41,596 nt of DNA from Myxococcota bacterium. GTDB lineage: Bacteria; Myxococcota_A; Polyangia; Polyangiales; Houyiibacteriaceae. The position numbers were made by a program, and so were the translations under genes. The notes beneath the pieces were generated by a model. That model was given only the letters and a program-made list of their open reading frames with translations. It was not told the origin of the DNA and ran no database searches. Positions 24,834 through 33,092 of this stretch are shown here, in pieces. The stretch is from the NCBI GenBank assembly GCA_025453555.1, contig JALOQC010000198.1, positions 1-41,596 on the forward strand. Reading direction: 5' to 3'. Within the stretch, counting starts at the first letter, position 1. Every line of letters begins with the position of its first letter.

Positions 24834-26027
24834 ATGCATCAGCCTCTCCTCGATCACCTCGCGAACGAGACCGCCGCCCTCCGCGAGCAGGGTCTCTACA
24901 AAGCCGAGCGCGTCATCACCTCGCCGCAGGAAGCGGCCATCGACGTGCGCACGAACGGCGACACGCGCGAGGTGCTGAACTTCTGCGCGAACAACTACCT
25001 CGGCCTCGCGAACCATCCGCGCCTCGTCGCGGCGGCCCAGAAGGCGGTGGCGGAGCACGGCTTCGGCATGGCCAGCGTGCGCTTCATCTGCGGCACGCAG
25101 GACATCCACAAGACGCTCGAGGCGCGCCTCGCGAAGTTCCTCGGCACGGAGGACACCATCCTCTACTCGAGCTGCTTCGACGCGAACGGCGGCTTCTTCG
25201 AGACCTGCTTCGGCGCCGAGGACGCGATCATCACCGACGCGCTCAACCACGCCTCGATCATCGACGGCATCCGCCTCAGCAAGGCGCAGCGCTTCCGCTA
25301 CGCCAACAACGACATGGCGGACCTGCGCGCCAAGCTCGAAGAGGCGAAGGGCGCGCGCTTCAAGGTCATCGCGACCGACGCCGTCTTCTCCATGGACGGC
25401 TACCTCGCGAACCTCCCCGCGGTCTGCGATCTCGCGGACGAGTACGGCGCGATCGTCTTCATGGACGACTGCCACGGCGTCGGCTTCATGGGCAAGACGG
25501 GCGCGGGCACGCACGAGGAGCTCGGCTGCTTCGGCCGCATCGACGTGATCACCGGCACCCTCGGCAAGGCGCTCGGCGGCGCGAGCGGCGGCTACGTCTC
25601 CGGCCGCAAGGAGATCGTCGAGTGGCTCCGGCAGCGGAGCCGGCCGTACCTCTTCTCGAACACGCTGGCGCCGGTGATCGCGGGCGCGTCGCTCGAGATG
25701 CTCGACCTGCTCGAAGAAGAGGGCGAAGCGCTCCGCGCGCGGCTCTGGGAGAACGCCAAACACTTCCGCGCGCGCATGGAGGCGGCGGGCTTCCGCCTGC
25801 TCCCCGGCAAGCACGCGATCATCCCGGTGATGCTCGGCGACGCGAAGCTCGCGACGGCGTTCGCCGATCGCCTGCTCGCGGAGGGCATCTACGTGATCGG
25901 CTTCTCGTTCCCCGTCGTGCCCAAGGGCGAGGCCCGCATCCGCACGCAGATGAGCGCCGCGCACACGCGCGAGCAGCTCGACCGCGCGGTGGACGTGAAG
26001 GTGGGCAAGGAGCTCGGGGTGATCTGA
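24834..26027 (+). CDS. kbl: Glycine C-acetyltransferase (2-amino-3-ketobutyrate CoA ligase)
   Basis: The 397-residue PLP enzyme splits 2-amino-3-ketobutyrate with CoA into glycine and acetyl-CoA. Family marks are [55 protein letters not shown], and the PLP Lys245 in [14 protein letters not shown]. Length equals the E. coli enzyme within a residue or so. The ATG at 24834 is the family start. tdh follows on the same strand after 198 bases, and together they form the threonine dehydrogenase degradation pathway in the cytosol. Confidence 0.97.
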   Translation: MHQPLLDHLANETAALREQGLYKAERVITSPQEAAIDVRTNGDTREVLNFCANNYLGLANHPRLVAAAQKAVAEHGFGMASVRFICGTQDIHKTLEARLAKFLGTEDTILYSSCFDANGGFFETCFGAEDAIITDALNHASIIDGIRLSKAQRFRYANNDMADLRAKLEEAKGARFKVIATDAVFSMDGYLANLPAVCDLADEYGAIVFMDDCHGVGFMGKTGAGTHEELGCFGRIDVITGTLGKALGGASGGYVSGRKEIVEWLRQRSRPYLFSNTLAPVIAGASLEMLDLLEEEGEALRARLWENAKHFRARMEAAGFRLLPGKHAIIPVMLGDAKLATAFADRLLAEGIYVIGFSFPVVPKGEARIRTQMSAAHTREQLDRAVDVKVGKELGVI

Positions 26028-26055
26028 TCACGAGCGCGGAGCGGCGGCGCCGACG

Positions 26056-26100
26056 GCGAGTCGCCCTCCGGACGGAACGCAGCTCGCGAGGCGGGGCTGC
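26056..26100. repeat. Degenerate fragment of the dispersed repeat
   Basis: The stretch reading GCCCTCCGGACGG, then CGCAGCTCGCGAGGCG, aligns with the first third of the repeat at 2026-2164 (GCCCTACCGGACGG, CGCAGCTCGCGAAGCG). It lies in the 198-base gap between kbl and tdh. Short GGCGA/TCGCC hairpins surround it. The match is short, so it is a tentative third copy. Confidence 0.5.
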
Positions 26101-26225
26101 TCGCCGAGTGGGGCTCGCCGACGTCACTCGAGGAAACCGGAAGAGTCGTCGCGAATCGCGTTTGAAGATCGGTTGGAAGTTCGGGTGTAACTCGCGGTGA
26201 GCTTTCGCCGCACGGAGTCAGTGTG

Positions 26226-27281
26226 ATGAGGGCTGCTCAACCCATTCCGAAGTCGATGCGGGCGCTCGTGAAGAAGGAGCGCACCGAAGGGATCTGGATG
26301 GACGAGGTCGCGGTGCCCGAGATCGGGCCCAACGACCTGCTCATCCGCGTGAAGAAGACCGCGATCTGCGGCACCGACGTCCACATCTACAACTGGGACG
26401 ATTGGGCGCAGGCGACCATCCCGGTGCCGATGACGGTCGGCCACGAGTTCAGCGGCGAGGTCGCGGCGGTAGGCTCGCACGTGCTGGGCTTCGCGGTCGG
26501 CGATCGCGTGAGCGGCGAGGGTCACATCACCTGCGGATTCTGCCGAAACTGCCGCGCCGGCAAGCGCCATCTCTGCCGCAACACGGTGGGCGTCGGCGTG
26601 AACCGCCCGGGCGCTTTCGCGGACTACCTGTCCATCCCGGCCGTCAACGCGTTCAAGCTCCCCGCGAACATCCCGGACGAGATCGCGGCCTACCTCGACC
26701 CGCTCGGCAACGCCGCGCACACCGCGCTCTCCTTCGATCTCGTCGGCGAGGACGTGCTCATCACCGGCGCGGGCCCCATCGGCATCATGGGCGCCGCGAT
26801 CGCCAAGCACGTGGGCGCTCGCTACGTCGTGGTCACCGACGTCAACGACTTCCGCCTCGGCCTCGCGCGCAAGATGGGCGCGACCCGCACCGTGAACGTC
26901 GCGCGGGAGAGCGTGCGCGACGTCATGAACGAGCTGGGCATGACGGAGGGTTTCGACGTCGGCCTCGAGATGAGCGGCAACGGGCAAGCCTTCCGCAGCA
27001 TGCTCGAGACGATGAACCACGGCGGCCGCGTGGCGCTCCTCGGCATCCCGCCCAAGGACGTCACCATCGACTGGAACCACGTCATCTTCAAAGGCCTCGT
27101 GATCAAGGGAATCTACGGCCGCGAGATGTTCGAGACTTGGTACAAGATGGTCTCGATGCTCCAGAGTGGGCTCGACGTGTCTCCGTTGTTGACCCACCGC
27201 TACGCGATCGACGACTTCCAGGAAGGATTCGACGTGATGCGGAGCGGAAAGAGCGGGAAGGTCGTCCTCGACTGGACGTGA
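26226..27281 (+). CDS. tdh: L-threonine 3-dehydrogenase
   Basis: The 351-residue zinc-dependent, NAD-linked enzyme oxidises L-threonine to 2-amino-3-ketobutyrate, the substrate of Kbl. Motifs: [16 protein letters not shown] (catalytic Zn Cys), VGHEFSGEV, the structural Zn cluster [15 protein letters not shown], the Rossmann [11 protein letters not shown], and [14 protein letters not shown]. The protein aligns over its whole length with E. coli Tdh. The ATG at 26226 has GGAG 8 bases ahead. The ATG at 26256 would give 341 residues, the exact E. coli length, but has no ribosome site, so the start is uncertain by 10 residues. Confidence 0.97.
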   Translation: MRAAQPIPKSMRALVKKERTEGIWMDEVAVPEIGPNDLLIRVKKTAICGTDVHIYNWDDWAQATIPVPMTVGHEFSGEVAAVGSHVLGFAVGDRVSGEGHITCGFCRNCRAGKRHLCRNTVGVGVNRPGAFADYLSIPAVNAFKLPANIPDEIAAYLDPLGNAAHTALSFDLVGEDVLITGAGPIGIMGAAIAKHVGARYVVVTDVNDFRLGLARKMGATRTVNVARESVRDVMNELGMTEGFDVGLEMSGNGQAFRSMLETMNHGGRVALLGIPPKDVTIDWNHVIFKGLVIKGIYGREMFETWYKMVSMLQSGLDVSPLLTHRYAIDDFQEGFDVMRSGKSGKVVLDWT

Positions 27282-27427
27282 TCTCGGTTTGACGTTCTTG
27301 GAGCCGGCCGAGGCCGAGCGACCCGACGTCATTCGAGCGTCGCCGTCAGGCGAACGAACCAGCAAACCGCAGGCTCGCGCGACTTCGCGTGTCTCCCTCG
27401 GAGGGAGCGCGCGACGCGCGAGCGCCG

Positions 27428-28132
27428 TCACTCCCCGAGGCAGATCGGATCGTCGCCGCAGCGCTCCATGCGCGCGAGCGCGTCCTCGTGGCGGTCGCGC
27501 ATGGCGCTGACCTGCTTGGTCCCGCGCGGGCGCGTGCCCCGCGGCGGGGTCACAGCCGCGGGCGCTTCGACCGGCGGCGCGGCGGGCACCTCCACGATGC
27601 GCTCGACCGGCACCTCCACCCGCACCTCGCGCACGATCACCTCGGGCGCCGTCGCGACCGGCGTGGGCACCGACGCGCGCCACACGAGCAGCGCGCCGAG
27701 CACCGCAGACGCCGCGACGCTGATCCCGAACGCGACCGCCCACGGACGCGAGGGCGCGCTCGTCGGCTCGCTGGGCGTCCCCGCGATCACACGTCGGTGA
27801 AGCTCCTCGCGCTCGGCGCGGATTCCGTCGAGCTCGCGCCGCAGGGCCTCCACCCGCGCGCGCTCCTCCGCCGTGCGGTCGGCCACCACTCGATCCACCT
27901 CGGCGCTCGCGACCTCGCGCGCGATGGCTTCTTCGCGCGCACGCTCCGCCTCTCGCCGCGCGCGCTCCGCGGCTTCTCGTTCCGCCCGCGCGCGCGCCTC
28001 CGCAGCCGCGGCCTCCTCCTTCGCCCGCGCCTCCGCGGCCTCCCGCGCGATGCGCGCGTCCTCCAGCTCGGCGAGCTCGCGAAGGGCAAACAGAACGCTG
28101 GTCTCGGTGGGCTTGGTCGTGGGCTGGGTCAT
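27428..28132 (-). CDS. Coiled-coil protein with one transmembrane segment, function unknown
   Basis: The 234-residue protein has a short leader, then about 95 residues of uninterrupted Ala/Glu/Arg-rich coiled coil (residues about 20-115, many AEARAKEE-type repeats). A transmembrane helix follows at about 130-150 (VAFGISVAASAVLGALLVW), then a Val/Pro-rich region (EVIVREVRVEVPVERIVEVP) and a small C-terminus with two cysteines (RCGDDPICLGE). Low-complexity composition prevents family assignment. The N-terminal coil is probably cytoplasmic. It is divergent from the transporter-like gene. Confidence 0.7.
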   Translation of the reverse strand: MTQPTTKPTETSVLFALRELAELEDARIAREAAEARAKEEAAAAEARARAEREAAERARREAERAREEAIAREVASAEVDRVVADRTAEERARVEALRRELDGIRAEREELHRRVIAGTPSEPTSAPSRPWAVAFGISVAASAVLGALLVWRASVPTPVATAPEVIVREVRVEVPVERIVEVPAAPPVEAPAAVTPPRGTRPRGTKQVSAMRDRHEDALARMERCGDDPICLGE

Positions 28133-28171
28133 GGCGGCGTCTCCTCGGACCCTCCTTCAGCAAGCTCTCGG

Positions 28172-28203
28172 CCAGCCGAAAATCGTCATGATTTCGAGGC
28201 TGG
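28172..28203. promoter_or_regulatory. Inverted repeat in a divergent promoter region
   Basis: CCAGCC (28172-28177) and GGCTGG (28198-28203) frame a partly self-complementary core (GAAAATC, GATTTC). The 32-base dyad lies between two divergent genes. It is more A/T-rich than its surroundings, as operators often are. A smaller hairpin, GATGCT-GTTGAA-AGCATC, follows near 28237. Regulatory meaning is unproven. Confidence 0.35.
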
Positions 28204-28308
28204 TCGCGTCTGGATGGTGCTGGGGACATCGACGTGATGCTGTTGAAAGCATCATCCGCTCGGCGGCTTTCTGGACCCGACTCGCGTGCTCGGCTCCGAT
28301 CGCGCTCC

Positions 28309-29787
28309 ATGCCGTCGAGCTCGCCAGGCGCGATCCGCGCTCCGACCCTCTCGGTCGCCCCTCTCTCGACGACGAGCGCTGCGCGCGGGCTCGCGGGCGA
28401 ACGCGGCGCCACGGCCCTGCTCGCGCTCAGCGTCTTCGTGCTGCTCTTCGCGTACTACCTGCTCAAGACCGCCCGCGAGCCGCTCATCCTCGCGCACCCG
28501 CAGGGGCCCGAGCTCAAGGCATACGCGGGCGGCGCGCAGGCCCTCGCGCTGCTCGTGCTCGTCCCCCTCGTCGACCGCCTCGCCGCGGTCACCTCGCGCC
28601 TCCTCTACGGAGTGCTCGGCTTCTTTCTCGCGACGCTCCTGCTCTTCGCGCTCGGCGCCGCGCTCGGCTGGCCCATCGGCTTCGCCTTCTACGTCTGGCT
28701 CGGCGTGCTCAACGTCTCGGCCGTCGCGCTCTTCTGGGGCTTCGCCAACGAGCGCTTCTCGCGGGCCGCCGGCGAGCGCGCCTTCCCCGCCATCGGCGTC
28801 GGCATGACCGCGGGTGGCTTCGCGGGCAGCTTCCTCGCCGCGCGCCTCTTCGACGCCTCCGAGAGCCCCGCGCTCGTGCTCCTCGTCGCGGCGGCGCTCC
28901 TCGCGCTCCACCTCGCCCTCTACGCCGCGCTCTTGCCGCGCGACCCGTCGAGGTCGGTCTCCCGTGGGGGCGCGCCGCTTCGTCACGGGAAGGCGCGCGA
29001 CTCGGGCACGCGCGACTCGGCGCACGAATCGATCGTGCGCGAGTCACTCACATCCGATTCCCGGAGCGCGTGCGAGCGCGTCACTGTCGATTCGACGGAT
29101 CGCGAGGAGTGTCCGAGCGCCTCGAAGATTCGCGATTCTCGAGCGGCCGGAACGCTCTCCGGCGAATCTTCACGCCCCTTCGAAGGCGCACGCCTCCTCC
29201 TGCGCGACTCCTACCTCCGCGGCGTCGCGTTCCTCCTCGTGCTGCTCAACCTCGCGAGCACCACCGGCGAGTACGTCCTCGGTCGCCGCGTGGTCGACGA
29301 GCTCACCGGCGGAGACGCGGCCGCGATCGGCGCCTTCTACGGCGACTTCTACTTCGGCGTGAACGTCGCCGCGCTCGCGCTCCAGCTCCTCGTCGCCCCC
29401 CACGTCGTCCGCCGCTTCGGCCTCGCGGGTGCGCTCCTCGCGATGCCGCTCTTGGCCGCGCTCTCCTTCGGCTCGCTCGCCCTCGGCCTCCCCACGCTGC
29501 TCTTCGTCTGGCTCCAGGGAGCGACCAAGTCGACCGACTACTCGCTCGTGAACACCGGCCGCGCGCTCCTCTGGCTCCCCACCTCGCGCACCGCGAAGTA
29601 CGCCGCCAAACACACCGCGGACACGCTCGTGGTCCGCCTCGGCGACCTGCTCTCCGCGGGCCTCGTCTTCGTCGGAACCTCGCTCTCCCTCGGCATCGCG
29701 GGCTTCTCCGCGATCGGCGTGGGCGTCGCGCTGGTGTGGCTCGTGGTGGTGGTGCGTTTGGGGCGGCGGTATCGGGCGATGGGGTGA
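28309..29787 (+). CDS. Npt1/Npt2 (ATP/ADP translocase-like) family membrane transporter, possible
   Basis: The 492-residue protein has about ten to twelve hydrophobic helices. The first, LSVFVLLFAYYLLKTAREPLIL, resembles the start of MFS-related nucleotide transporters (COG3202). Other matching parts are FYVWLGVLNVSAVALFWGFAN and the conserved GATKSTDYSLVNTGRALLWLPTSRTAKYAAK, typical of that family. Halves of the transporter are separated by a hydrophilic linker at about residues 212-290, rich in RDS and ESL-type words. Transport substrate is not known; free-living members are often of unknown function. An in-frame ATG at 28234 could extend the N-terminus by 25 residues. Confidence 0.75.
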   Translation: MPSSSPGAIRAPTLSVAPLSTTSAARGLAGERGATALLALSVFVLLFAYYLLKTAREPLILAHPQGPELKAYAGGAQALALLVLVPLVDRLAAVTSRLLYGVLGFFLATLLLFALGAALGWPIGFAFYVWLGVLNVSAVALFWGFANERFSRAAGERAFPAIGVGMTAGGFAGSFLAARLFDASESPALVLLVAAALLALHLALYAALLPRDPSRSVSRGGAPLRHGKARDSGTRDSAHESIVRESLTSDSRSACERVTVDSTDREECPSASKIRDSRAAGTLSGESSRPFEGARLLLRDSYLRGVAFLLVLLNLASTTGEYVLGRRVVDELTGGDAAAIGAFYGDFYFGVNVAALALQLLVAPHVVRRFGLAGALLAMPLLAALSFGSLALGLPTLLFVWLQGATKSTDYSLVNTGRALLWLPTSRTAKYAAKHTADTLVVRLGDLLSAGLVFVGTSLSLGIAGFSAIGVGVALVWLVVVVRLGRRYRAMG

Positions 29788-29839
29788 GCGAGCATCTCCG
29801 GCGCCGTTTCGAGCGACCCAAGTGCGCGCCGCGCGGTGC

Positions 29840-30285
29840 TCACCGCGCTGCGGCACACGTCACGCTCGACTCCGAGATCACCCACTCGCGGCCGATCCGC
29901 GTTCCCCACACCACGTGGAGCGCGCTTCCGTCCCACGACCAGCTCGTGATCACGCGGCCCGATGCGGGCGCGATCGGGGTCGGCTCTCCCACTGCGGCGG
30001 CGCGGAGATCCCACCGATCGCGCGGCTCGACAGCCGATGCTCACCGCTCGACCACACGGCGAGCGTGCTCGTCCGCGGCGTGGGCTGCGACGCCACGAGC
30101 AGCCGGAGGTTTCGCACCGACGAACGCCCGAGCTCACGCGGAGGGGTCGCCGAACAGGTCGTCGCGCCGAAGTAGGTTCGATCCGGCTCCAGCGTCGGGC
30201 GCGGCGCCGGGCTCGGCTGAGCCGCCGCGGGTGGGACGAGGCATGCGGCGATCACGATCGCGAAGGCGGGCGTACGCATCGGCAT
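29840..30285 (-). pseudogene. Small secreted protein gene, probably frameshifted
   Basis: The minus strand has a GGAGG (30294-30298), 8 bases ahead of an ATG at 30285, and then a good signal peptide, MRTPAFAIVIAACLVPPAAAQ. The frame continues for 111 residues and ends at 29950, but its last third looks unnatural (Arg/Pro-rich). A different frame, from about 30015 down to the stop at 29840, reads protein-like (PTPIAPASGRVITSWSWDG, LHVVWGTRIGREWVISES). A single frameshift near 30010-30030 would join them into a secreted protein of about 148 residues. No family is recognised. An unshifted 111-residue gene (29950-30285) remains possible. Confidence 0.45.
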
Positions 30286-30350
30286 CCATCGTACCTCCGG
30301 GGTCTGTGTCGAGCGGACATCGGGGCATTCGGGCGAAGCCGGCATGCAAC

Positions 30351-30392
30351 GAAGAACGAGCGTGACGAGCGACGTTCTTCCGCGTGGCGGAA
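30351..30392. other. Two overlapping hairpins upstream of the small secreted gene
   Basis: GAAGAACG (30351-30358) pairs with CGTTCTTC (30373-30380), and TTCCGC (30378-30383) pairs with GCGGAA (30387-30392) around a 3-base loop. They overlap at 30378-30380, so they exclude each other. The area 30300-30600 has no supported gene. Whether they act as a switch is unknown. Confidence 0.3.
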
Positions 30393-30560
30393 CGTCGGCG
30401 TCGTGCCGGCTCGAGACGGGAGTTGGAGCGTGCTGACCTGCGCGCGTTCGGGCGTCCCAGGAATGCACCTCGCGCAGCTTCGTCACGCCGCGCACGGGAC
30501 CGAATCGCTCCTTGGTGCCAATCGAGCCGATCACCGCGCGTGCCACGCCCGACGGACGCG

Positions 30561-30594
30561 CGAGGGCGCGACCCCCTGCGGTGTCGCGCCCTCG
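30561..30594 (-). terminator. Strong hairpin terminator of the TSP3-repeat gene
   Basis: CGAGGGCGCGAC (30561-30572) and GTCGCGCCCTCG (30583-30594) form a perfect 12-bp stem with a 10-base loop, 19 bases beyond the stop of the minus-strand gene ending at 30613. No T tract is present, in line with the other hairpins here. Confidence 0.65.
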
Positions 30595-30612
30595 CCATCG
30601 GTTCGTGCTCGC

Positions 30613-32886
30613 TCAGGGCGCGCGATAGACGTAACGGAACACGGTGGTGGTACCCCCGACGTCACGCGCGAGCGGCTCGAGGCCGGCGCCCGCCCACACC
30701 CAGCCACGAGACGCGTTCAACACCGGAGGGTGGGTGATGCCGGTCCAGAACGGGTCGGCCACGAGGGTGAAGGGCTCCGAGATCCCGACCGACGAGCCGG
30801 TGCCGAACAGCGCCAGCGCGTTCGCGAACGCTCCCGAGTTGCTGTTCGGACCCGTGAACACCACGCGCCCGCCTCGGTGAATGAAGCGGCGTACGATCGG
30901 CCGCCACACCGTCGCGTCGAGCGTGCAGTTCTCCGCCTCGGGGAACACGAGCACGTCGAACGTGCCGATCGCGGCGTCCACCGCCGAGGAGTCGGCGAGG
31001 ACGGAGATCGAGGCCGCCGGAGCTCCAGCGAACACGAGCGCTGCGACGGTGGCGTTCACCTCACCGGCCGAAACGCCGCTGGGGTTGTCGTTCGTGGGGC
31101 CGGTGGTGTCGGCGCACTGGGAGACCACGCGAACACGCCGCGTACGGTCGTAGGGCAGGGGGTTCCAACGGAAATCCACCGCGCGGCGCAGCAGGCCCGC
31201 AGAGGCCGCGTTCCACTCCCAGTAGTCGTACGGCAACGCGTACATCTCGTTCCGAACCGACTGCAGCGCGGCGACGATCTGGTTCGCGATCAAGGCTTCG
31301 ATGTCGACGATGCCGTCGCCGTCCGAGTCGGCGTCGAAGTCGTCGAAGACGAATCCGTTCGCGAACGTGCGCCCCGCGTTGCCACGAACGATCGCCTGGC
31401 CACCCGGGAACGTCGCGTACGAGAAGCCGTCGGCGACGTTGAGCAGGTGACCGTTGTTGCCCCAGTCGTCGGGTGGGGTGGGGGTGAAGGTCACCCCCGT
31501 GACGTCGAACGGCGAGGTGAACACCGGGTCCGCGGCCGCTGCGGTGAACGCGAGCGGGTCGTGACCGGCGCCGACCGTGACACCGAAGGTCTGCGCCGCG
31601 GTCGCCGTCCACCCACTCGTCCAGGTCGCCAAGATCGCCGCGCCGCCGCCGCGCACGTACGTCTGAAGCGTCGTGTCCCAGGCGCCTGACGGGAGCGTGC
31701 TCGGCGCGTCCACGATGACGAGATCGTGCGTACCGCCGCTCACCTGAAGCACGAAGTTCGCGGCGGTCGCCGACGTCACGGTGCAGCCGAGACGGGCCGC
31801 TGCGTTCGCCGCACGAGGAGCCGCGGTGGCGTAGACCAAGATCGAGGGCTCGCCGCCGTTGCACACGTCGCATGCGTTCGGGACGCCGTCGCCATCCGCG
31901 TCGATGCTGTCGTCCACGCCCGCACAACGGTCACACGCGTCGGGCACTCCGTCGCCGTCCGCGTCGAGCGCGTCGTCGCCCGCTGCGCAGATGTCGCAGC
32001 CGTCGGGCACGTCGTCGCCGTCGGCGTCGAGCCCGTCGTCGTTGCCGGCGCACACGTCGCACGCGTCTGGCACTCCGTCGTCGTCCGCGTCGAGCGCGTC
32101 GTCGCCCGCTGCGCAGATGTCGCAGCCGTCGGGCACGTCGTCGCCGTCGGCGTCGGCCATGTCGTCGTTGCCAGCGCAGACGTCGCAGCCGTCGGGCACG
32201 TCGTCGCCGTCGGCGTCGGCCAGGTCGTCGCTGCCGGGGCACGCGTCGCACGCGTCCGGGACGGTGTCGGCGTCGGCGTCGAGCGCGTCGTCGCCGGCCG
32301 CGCAGATGTCACACGCGTCGGCGACTCCGTCGCCGTCGGCGTCCTCCATGTCGTCGCCCGTCTCGCACGTGTCGCAGGCGTTGGGGACACCGTCGCCGTC
32401 GGTATCCATCGTGTCGTCGCCGGTCGCGCAGACGTCGCACGCGTCGGGCACGCCATCGGAGTCCGCGTCGAGCGTGTCGTTGCCTTCGCAGACGTCACAG
32501 GCGTCGGGGACACCATCGGAGTCCGAGTCGGACGAGTCGTCGCCGGCCGCGCAGACGTCACACGCGTTCGGTGTGCCGTCGTCGTCGTCGTCCTCCGTGT
32601 CGTCGCCAGCGGCGCAGACGTCGCAGCCGTCGGGCACCCCGTCGGAGTCGGCGTCGAGGGTGTCGTCCTCGTCGGGGCACACGTCGTCGGCGTCGCACAC
32701 CCCGTCGTCGTCGTCGTCCGGACATCCCGCGTCGCTGGGGCCAGCGTCGGAGCCGGAGTCGGCGGCCGAGCCGTCCTCACCGATGCTGCCGTCGTCGCCG
32801 GGTCCACCGTCGGGGGTGGTCCCCCCACCGCCACCGCACGCGGTGGCCAGCATCAGCGCAAGTACGAGCCATCTCGTCGATCTCAT
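30613..32886 (-). CDS. Lipoprotein with thrombospondin type 3 repeats and a GATase-like C-terminal region
   Basis: The 757-residue protein starts MRSTRWLVLALMLATACGGG, a lipoprotein signal (lipobox TAC region), followed by an Asp/Gly/Ser linker. Residues about 78-345 hold 13-14 calcium-binding TSP3-type repeats of 21 residues, each with a DxDxDG loop and two cysteines (DGVPDACDVC). The C-terminal 400 residues contain two alpha-beta parts: SILVYATAAPRAANAA to WDTTLQTYVRGGGAAILATW, and FDVLVFPEAENC to GGRVVFTGPNSNSGAF, reminiscent of the class I glutamine amidotransferase or ThuA fold without obvious catalytic residues. It is likely a surface protein stabilised by calcium, perhaps adhesive. GGGAGG precedes the ATG. 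The upstream frame to 33051 is rejected. Confidence 0.88.
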   Translation of the reverse strand: MRSTRWLVLALMLATACGGGGGTTPDGGPGDDGSIGEDGSAADSGSDAGPSDAGCPDDDDDGVCDADDVCPDEDDTLDADSDGVPDGCDVCAAGDDTEDDDDDGTPNACDVCAAGDDSSDSDSDGVPDACDVCEGNDTLDADSDGVPDACDVCATGDDTMDTDGDGVPNACDTCETGDDMEDADGDGVADACDICAAGDDALDADADTVPDACDACPGSDDLADADGDDVPDGCDVCAGNDDMADADGDDVPDGCDICAAGDDALDADDDGVPDACDVCAGNDDGLDADGDDVPDGCDICAAGDDALDADGDGVPDACDRCAGVDDSIDADGDGVPNACDVCNGGEPSILVYATAAPRAANAAARLGCTVTSATAANFVLQVSGGTHDLVIVDAPSTLPSGAWDTTLQTYVRGGGAAILATWTSGWTATAAQTFGVTVGAGHDPLAFTAAAADPVFTSPFDVTGVTFTPTPPDDWGNNGHLLNVADGFSYATFPGGQAIVRGNAGRTFANGFVFDDFDADSDGDGIVDIEALIANQIVAALQSVRNEMYALPYDYWEWNAASAGLLRRAVDFRWNPLPYDRTRRVRVVSQCADTTGPTNDNPSGVSAGEVNATVAALVFAGAPAASISVLADSSAVDAAIGTFDVLVFPEAENCTLDATVWRPIVRRFIHRGGRVVFTGPNSNSGAFANALALFGTGSSVGISEPFTLVADPFWTGITHPPVLNASRGWVWAGAGLEPLARDVGGTTTVFRYVYRAP
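31850..32655 (-). repeat. Coding 63-base tandem repeat array (TSP3 repeats)
   Basis: About 13 head-to-tail units of 63 bases (one 60) encode the 21-residue calcium-binding repeats. Several are almost identical at the DNA level. For instance, units near 31973-32030 and 32099-32156 match over more than 50 bases, 126 bases apart. This indicates recent duplication or gene conversion and likely copy-number variation between strains. Confidence 0.9.
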
Positions 32887-33092
32887 CCCGCAACCTCCCA
32901 GACGTGGAATGTCTGCCGCTGATGGTGGACGAATGTGGTGTGGTTGTATATGCGCAACGCGAAACGGGCTCACCGACGCCTGCGCGACGACGACGATCGG
33001 GGAGCCGAGCCGCCGCACACGGCAGCGTCGAAGGTCGTGCCCCCACCGCACGGCCGTTCGCCGTCGCTCGTCGTCGTTCGGTCGTCTCGGGG

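Noticed and set aside
29962-31689. 575-residue plus-strand open frame
   Set aside because: It runs over the hairpin terminator and antisense to the TSP3 lipoprotein; composition is Arg-rich with no domain.
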